DNA of 7,950 nt. It comes from Deltaproteobacteria bacterium (GTDB lineage: Bacteria > Myxococcota > Polyangia > Haliangiales > Haliangiaceae). This document shows, piece after piece, positions 5,999 to 7,950 of the stretch (position 1 is its first letter; the number at the start of each line of letters is the position of its first letter). Location of the stretch: NCBI GenBank assembly GCA_018262455.1, contig JAGSPR010000318.1, forward strand, positions 1 through 7,950. Direction: 5' to 3'. Both the position numbers and the translations under genes were made by a program. The notes below the pieces were generated by a model. The model worked only from the letters and a program-made list of their open reading frames with translations. It searched no databases and was not told where the DNA came from.

Positions 5999-6277
5999 CT
6001 AGCCGAGCGGCAGCGAGGCGTGCGGATCACCCCACCTGGACTTGTCGGCGGGCATCGGCTCGAGCTTGAAGTTCCCCGCGGCCTTGTCCAGCTGTGCGCC
6101 GAGGCCTGGAATGTCAGGATGCCCGCACGGCTTCCAGCGCTCGACATCCCTGGCGCGGATCGCGCCGCTCTCGCATCGCGCCGCAGCCTCGGGGGTCGAG
6201 AGATCGGGGGTGGACGCACGGCTCTTCTCACACCCGGCGACGAGCAGCAGCGACACGATCACCGCGCGCCAGCTCAT
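5999..6277 (-). CDS. Small lipoprotein truncated by an in-frame amber codon (92 aa)
   Basis: MSWRAVIVSLLLVAGC is a clean lipoprotein signal with lipobox LVAGC and Cys16. The mature part has STPEAAARCESGAIRARDVERWKPCGHPD (about residues 27-55), a helix pattern seen at the start of NTF2-like/DUF4878-type small domains, then a charged segment to residue 92. The reading frame ends at TAG (6001-5999), but 19 further coding-like codons continue in frame to a TGA at 5941-5939, so the original product was probably about 112 aa. The start ATG overlaps the DUF362 stop as ATGA, and GGAGG (6286-6282) lies 4 nt upstream, so translation is probably coupled to that gene. The truncated form lacks the last strands and may be non-functional. 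The function of the intact form is unknown. Confidence 0.75.
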   Translation of the reverse strand: MSWRAVIVSLLLVAGCEKSRASTPDLSTPEAAARCESGAIRARDVERWKPCGHPDIPGLGAQLDKAAGNFKLEPMPADKSRWGDPHASLPLG

Positions 6278-7410
6278 CCCGCCTCCGCGCCGACCGCGTC
6301 CGACGGCGCGAGCGTGCCGTGCGACTGGTAGTGGTCGAACAGCTGGCCCCAGTGGGTCGACTCGCGCCACTGCTCGAACACCTTGCGATCGCGCAGAGGC
6401 CAGCGGTAGTAGTCGTGATAGGCCTCGGAGCCGAGGACGAACAGGTTCACCAGCGGGGTGTGGAAGAACAGCTTCTGGAACCGCTTGAGCGGTCCGAACC
6501 ACATGACGTCGCCGATCATCGACGCGCCATTGTCGCCCACGGAGAAGCCCCAGCGTTCGTCGGCGAGCTCGGTGTCGCCGACGATCTCGATGTTCTCGTG
6601 ACGGCCGTTGCCGAGCCCCGCCTCGTCGGCGAGCTGGATGTACGGGATTGTCATCGGATCGAAGCCCATCATCCGCGCGGCGACCGCATCGATCGCGACC
6701 TGATCTTCGGACGCGAGCATCACGTCCTTGATCACCGGCCGCATCGTGCGCGGGCCAGGGCCGTCGCCGGCCGTCGTGCCATCCATCACCGCGAACAGGC
6801 CGGCGTGGATCTCCTTCTGGATCGCGAGCAGGTCGACGAGCGTCTCGTGGATCCACGAGTGGGTGTAGTGGCGCTTGGTGTTGAGCAGCCCGCCGAACGC
6901 GTTCTTCATCGCGCCGGTGGTCGTCGTGTAGATGTGGCACTTGGTCGTCGGCAGATGGACGATGTTGGTGCCGTGGAAGGCATCGGGGATCGAGATCCCC
7001 TCGGGGAAGATCGTGTCGAGGACGCGCATCTTCGCCTTCGGCCGGTACATCGACCAGGTCATGTCCTCGGGCTTGAAGTTGTAGCGAACCGGGATGTCGT
7101 AGCGCTTGAAGATCGGCAGGTAGCCGTTGAGGTCCTCGCCCTTGAACGCGTCGGTCACGACGGTCTTGTTCTGGACACACACCAGATCCGAGTAGCCGCG
7201 CGCGCGCAGGCTGCGGATCGTGCCCTCGAGTTGCCAGGGCGTGGTGTTCGCGCCCGGGAACGGGAAGTGCCAGGAGATGTTGTCCTTGAGGATCGTCTGC
7301 GCGCCGGGTGCGAACGCGCGCTCGACCTCGGCGAGGGTGTGAAGACGATCGATATCGTCGAGGATGTGATCTGGACGGGCGCGGACCACCGCGACCTTCG
7401 AGCGAGCCAT
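6274..7410 (-). CDS. DUF362 domain protein, 378 aa
   Basis: Family landmarks are MARSKVAVVRA at the start, a middle stretch NIVHLPTTKCHIYTTTTGAMKNAFGGLL (about residues 149-176, the DUF362 pattern of a K-H-T stretch followed by GA-KN-FG), MDGTTAGDGPGP (209-220), and LASEDQVAIDAVAARMMGFDP (232-252). DUF362 proteins are mostly uncharacterised. Some carry ferredoxin-like 4Fe-4S motifs, but this one has only two cysteines (78 and 158), so no such cluster. No signal peptide is seen, so it is probably cytoplasmic. The ATG at 7410 is chosen because similarity starts there and AGGA lies 7 nt upstream; the frame extends to 7557, but the extra part is arginine-rich and unlike the family. The C-terminal 90 residues are aromatic-rich (WFGPLKRFQKLFFHTP, then AYHDYYRWPL). 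It is translationally coupled to the downstream lipoprotein. Confidence 0.85.
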   Translation of the reverse strand: MARSKVAVVRARPDHILDDIDRLHTLAEVERAFAPGAQTILKDNISWHFPFPGANTTPWQLEGTIRSLRARGYSDLVCVQNKTVVTDAFKGEDLNGYLPIFKRYDIPVRYNFKPEDMTWSMYRPKAKMRVLDTIFPEGISIPDAFHGTNIVHLPTTKCHIYTTTTGAMKNAFGGLLNTKRHYTHSWIHETLVDLLAIQKEIHAGLFAVMDGTTAGDGPGPRTMRPVIKDVMLASEDQVAIDAVAARMMGFDPMTIPYIQLADEAGLGNGRHENIEIVGDTELADERWGFSVGDNGASMIGDVMWFGPLKRFQKLFFHTPLVNLFVLGSEAYHDYYRWPLRDRKVFEQWRESTHWGQLFDHYQSHGTLAPSDAVGAEAG

Positions 7411-7417
7411 GCCCGCA

Positions 7418-7421
7418 TCCT
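7418..7421 (-). promoter_or_regulatory. Shine-Dalgarno deciding the DUF362 start
   Basis: AGGA on the minus strand lies 7 nt upstream of the ATG at 7410-7408. It is one of the few clear Shine-Dalgarno sites in the window and supports this start over the upstream in-frame ATG at 7557. Confidence 0.6.
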
Positions 7422-7502
7422 GCCATGCGAGTCCCCCGTCACCTAGCGGTGCCGAGCGATGCCGCGCCAGGCCCAGATCCGGCCCAACCACGCGATTGCA
7501 GG

Positions 7503-7512
7503 GGAGATCTCC
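7503..7512. promoter_or_regulatory. Perfect 10-bp palindrome in the divergent gap, possible operator
   Basis: GGAGATCTCC lies in the 145-bp gap between the DUF362 gene and the 66-aa gene. The symmetry extends to 7501-7514 with one G-T mismatch. It has no loop, so as DNA it could be a dimer-binding site. A palindrome of this size can occur by chance. No convincing -35/-10 pair was found in 7411-7555. A separate GCCCC/GGGGC stem (7527-7531 with 7540-7544) lies just upstream of the 66-aa gene. Confidence 0.25.
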
Positions 7513-7555
7513 TCCGAAAAGTTGCCGCCCCGATCGCCGGGGGCGAGGCTGCCGC

Positions 7556-7756
7556 ATGGGCGAGACGCTGTACAGCAGTAGCTACCAGCCGGATCCACGC
7601 AGCGCGTTGGATGTGCTGGCCTTCGTGCTCACGCCGATCGGCGCGTTCGCCAGTGATCCGGACGAGCTCGAGGCGGTTGCCGAGCTGCTCGGTGCGGCCA
7701 AGTGCGAGGCGATCGAGCGCTGGCAATCGTTGCGGTGCCAGAGCCTGTCCAACTAG
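7556..7756 (+). CDS. Small protein of unknown function, 66 aa
   Basis: The reading frame starts at ATG 7556 and ends with TAG at 7754-7756. The product begins MGETLYSSSYQPDPRSALDV, continues LAFVLTPIGAFASDPDELEAVAELLGAAKCEAIERW and ends QSLRCQSLSN. Third codon positions are almost all G or C through the middle, which supports coding. A GCGAGG stretch about 7 nt upstream could serve as a weak ribosome site. The centre (residues about 20-33) is moderately hydrophobic but too short and too acidic afterwards for a clear membrane anchor. The second half is a probable amphipathic helix. I do not recognise the family. It is divergent from the DUF362 operon and stops 39 bp before the repeat array. 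Confidence 0.6.
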   Translation: MGETLYSSSYQPDPRSALDVLAFVLTPIGAFASDPDELEAVAELLGAAKCEAIERWQSLRCQSLSN

Positions 7757-7794
7757 TACCTCGCCACAGGGGTTTTGATCGGTTGAACCTGTGC

Positions 7795-7941
7795 CGACCT
7801 GCACTTGCACTTTTCACTGATGACGTGCACCCGCACCTGTCGTCAAGACCTGCGCACTTGCCCACGAGGCTCAGGTGCAAGTGCAGGTCTTAACTCGCAA
7901 GTGCAAGTGGAGGCCGCTGGTGCAACTGCACGTGCAGGTCG
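7795..7941. repeat. Array of six degenerate ~16-bp repeats, three inverted then three direct
   Basis: The consensus, read on the plus strand, is GGTGCAAGTGCAGGTC. Reverse-orientation copies are at 7796-7810 (exact over 15 bases), 7822-7837 (13 of 16) and 7847-7863 (with a 2-bp insertion). Forward copies are at 7874-7889 (exact), about 7895-7910 (GCAAGTGCA core) and 7919-7940 (an extra hexamer inserted). Spacing between neighbouring copies is about 22-29 bp. The core is a run of GTGCAN hexamers. The array starts just after the 66-aa gene and reaches almost to the window edge, so it may continue. No gene was recognised here. It is not CRISPR-like: copies are short, degenerate and switch orientation. 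Confidence 0.8.
7845..7891. other. Stem-loop formed by two opposed copies of the repeat array
   Basis: AAGACCTGC (7845-7853) pairs exactly with GCAGGTCTT (7883-7891). After a 2-nt bulge (7854-7855), ACTTGC (7856-7861) pairs with GCAAGT (7877-7882). That makes 15 base pairs around a 15-nt loop. The right arm is also complementary over 15 bp to 7796-7810, so two folds are mutually exclusive. Whether it is transcribed is unknown. Confidence 0.5.
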
Positions 7942-7950
7942 CTGCGCGAA

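Noticed and set aside
7411..7557. Upstream extension of the DUF362 gene to the ATG at 7557
   Set aside because: The extension is arginine/proline-rich without similarity, and a good Shine-Dalgarno precedes the ATG at 7410.
7765..7793. CACAGG/CCTGTG inverted repeat as terminator of the 66-aa gene
   Set aside because: The stem is only 6 bp with a 17-nt loop and no T-run after it, so it is too weak to annotate.
7702..7893. Short coding frames through the repeat array
   Set aside because: The hexamer repeats give dipeptide-like products in several frames. None has a start with a ribosome site or consistent codon bias.
7795..7941. CRISPR array
   Set aside because: Repeats are only about 16 bp, degenerate, change orientation, and have spacers of about 10 bp.

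Overview
This is a GC-rich chromosomal window. Codon third positions are strongly G/C, two to three lipoproteins carry recognisable lipoboxes, and there is a gluzincin/TPR protein end, a CapA-family lipoprotein and an orphan FliA-type sigma factor. Together these suggest a Myxococcota (deltaproteobacterial) genome, possibly a Haliangiales/Kofleriaceae-like lineage. The taxonomic call is inference from composition and gene style, not from a marker gene. No rRNA, tRNA, CRISPR array, transposase or phage gene was seen.

Layout, left to right. Positions 1-1002 (+) hold the 3' end of a large protein that was already open at the window edge: the end of a peptidase-MA-like domain followed by TPR-like helices. 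It converges, with only 3 bp between stop codons, on an NTF2-like lipoprotein gene (1006-1506, -). Upstream of that lies a type II homoserine kinase gene, thrB (1554-2528, -). A 46-bp divergent gap separates thrB from a FliA/WhiG-type sigma factor (2575-3264, +). The gap contains a mirror-symmetric GGTACGTT dyad whose two arms sit exactly 6 nt from the two GTG start codons. After the sigma factor come a CapA-family lipoprotein with an unusual C-terminal extension (3324-5222, +) and a DUF4304 protein (5257-5823, +).

A second minus-strand unit follows, read from the right: a DUF362 protein (6274-7410) whose stop overlaps, as ATGA, the start of a small lipoprotein (5999-6277). That lipoprotein is cut by an in-frame amber codon, and its C-terminal tail (5939-5998) is still visible in the same frame. 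Divergent to this unit is a 66-codon gene of unknown function (7556-7756, +). The last 150 bp (7795-7941) hold six degenerate copies of a ~16-bp motif, GGTGCAAGTGCAGGTC, three in one orientation and then three in the other, at roughly 25-bp spacing.

How the genes work together: thrB supplies O-phosphohomoserine for threonine synthesis, and the sigma factor redirects RNA polymerase. The remainder are envelope or secreted lipoproteins and uncharacterised families, and no single pathway links them. The signals most worth pursuing are the divergent dyad with its leaderless-promoter interpretation, the amber-split lipoprotein, the degenerate hydrolase-like tail on CapA, and the terminal repeat array.
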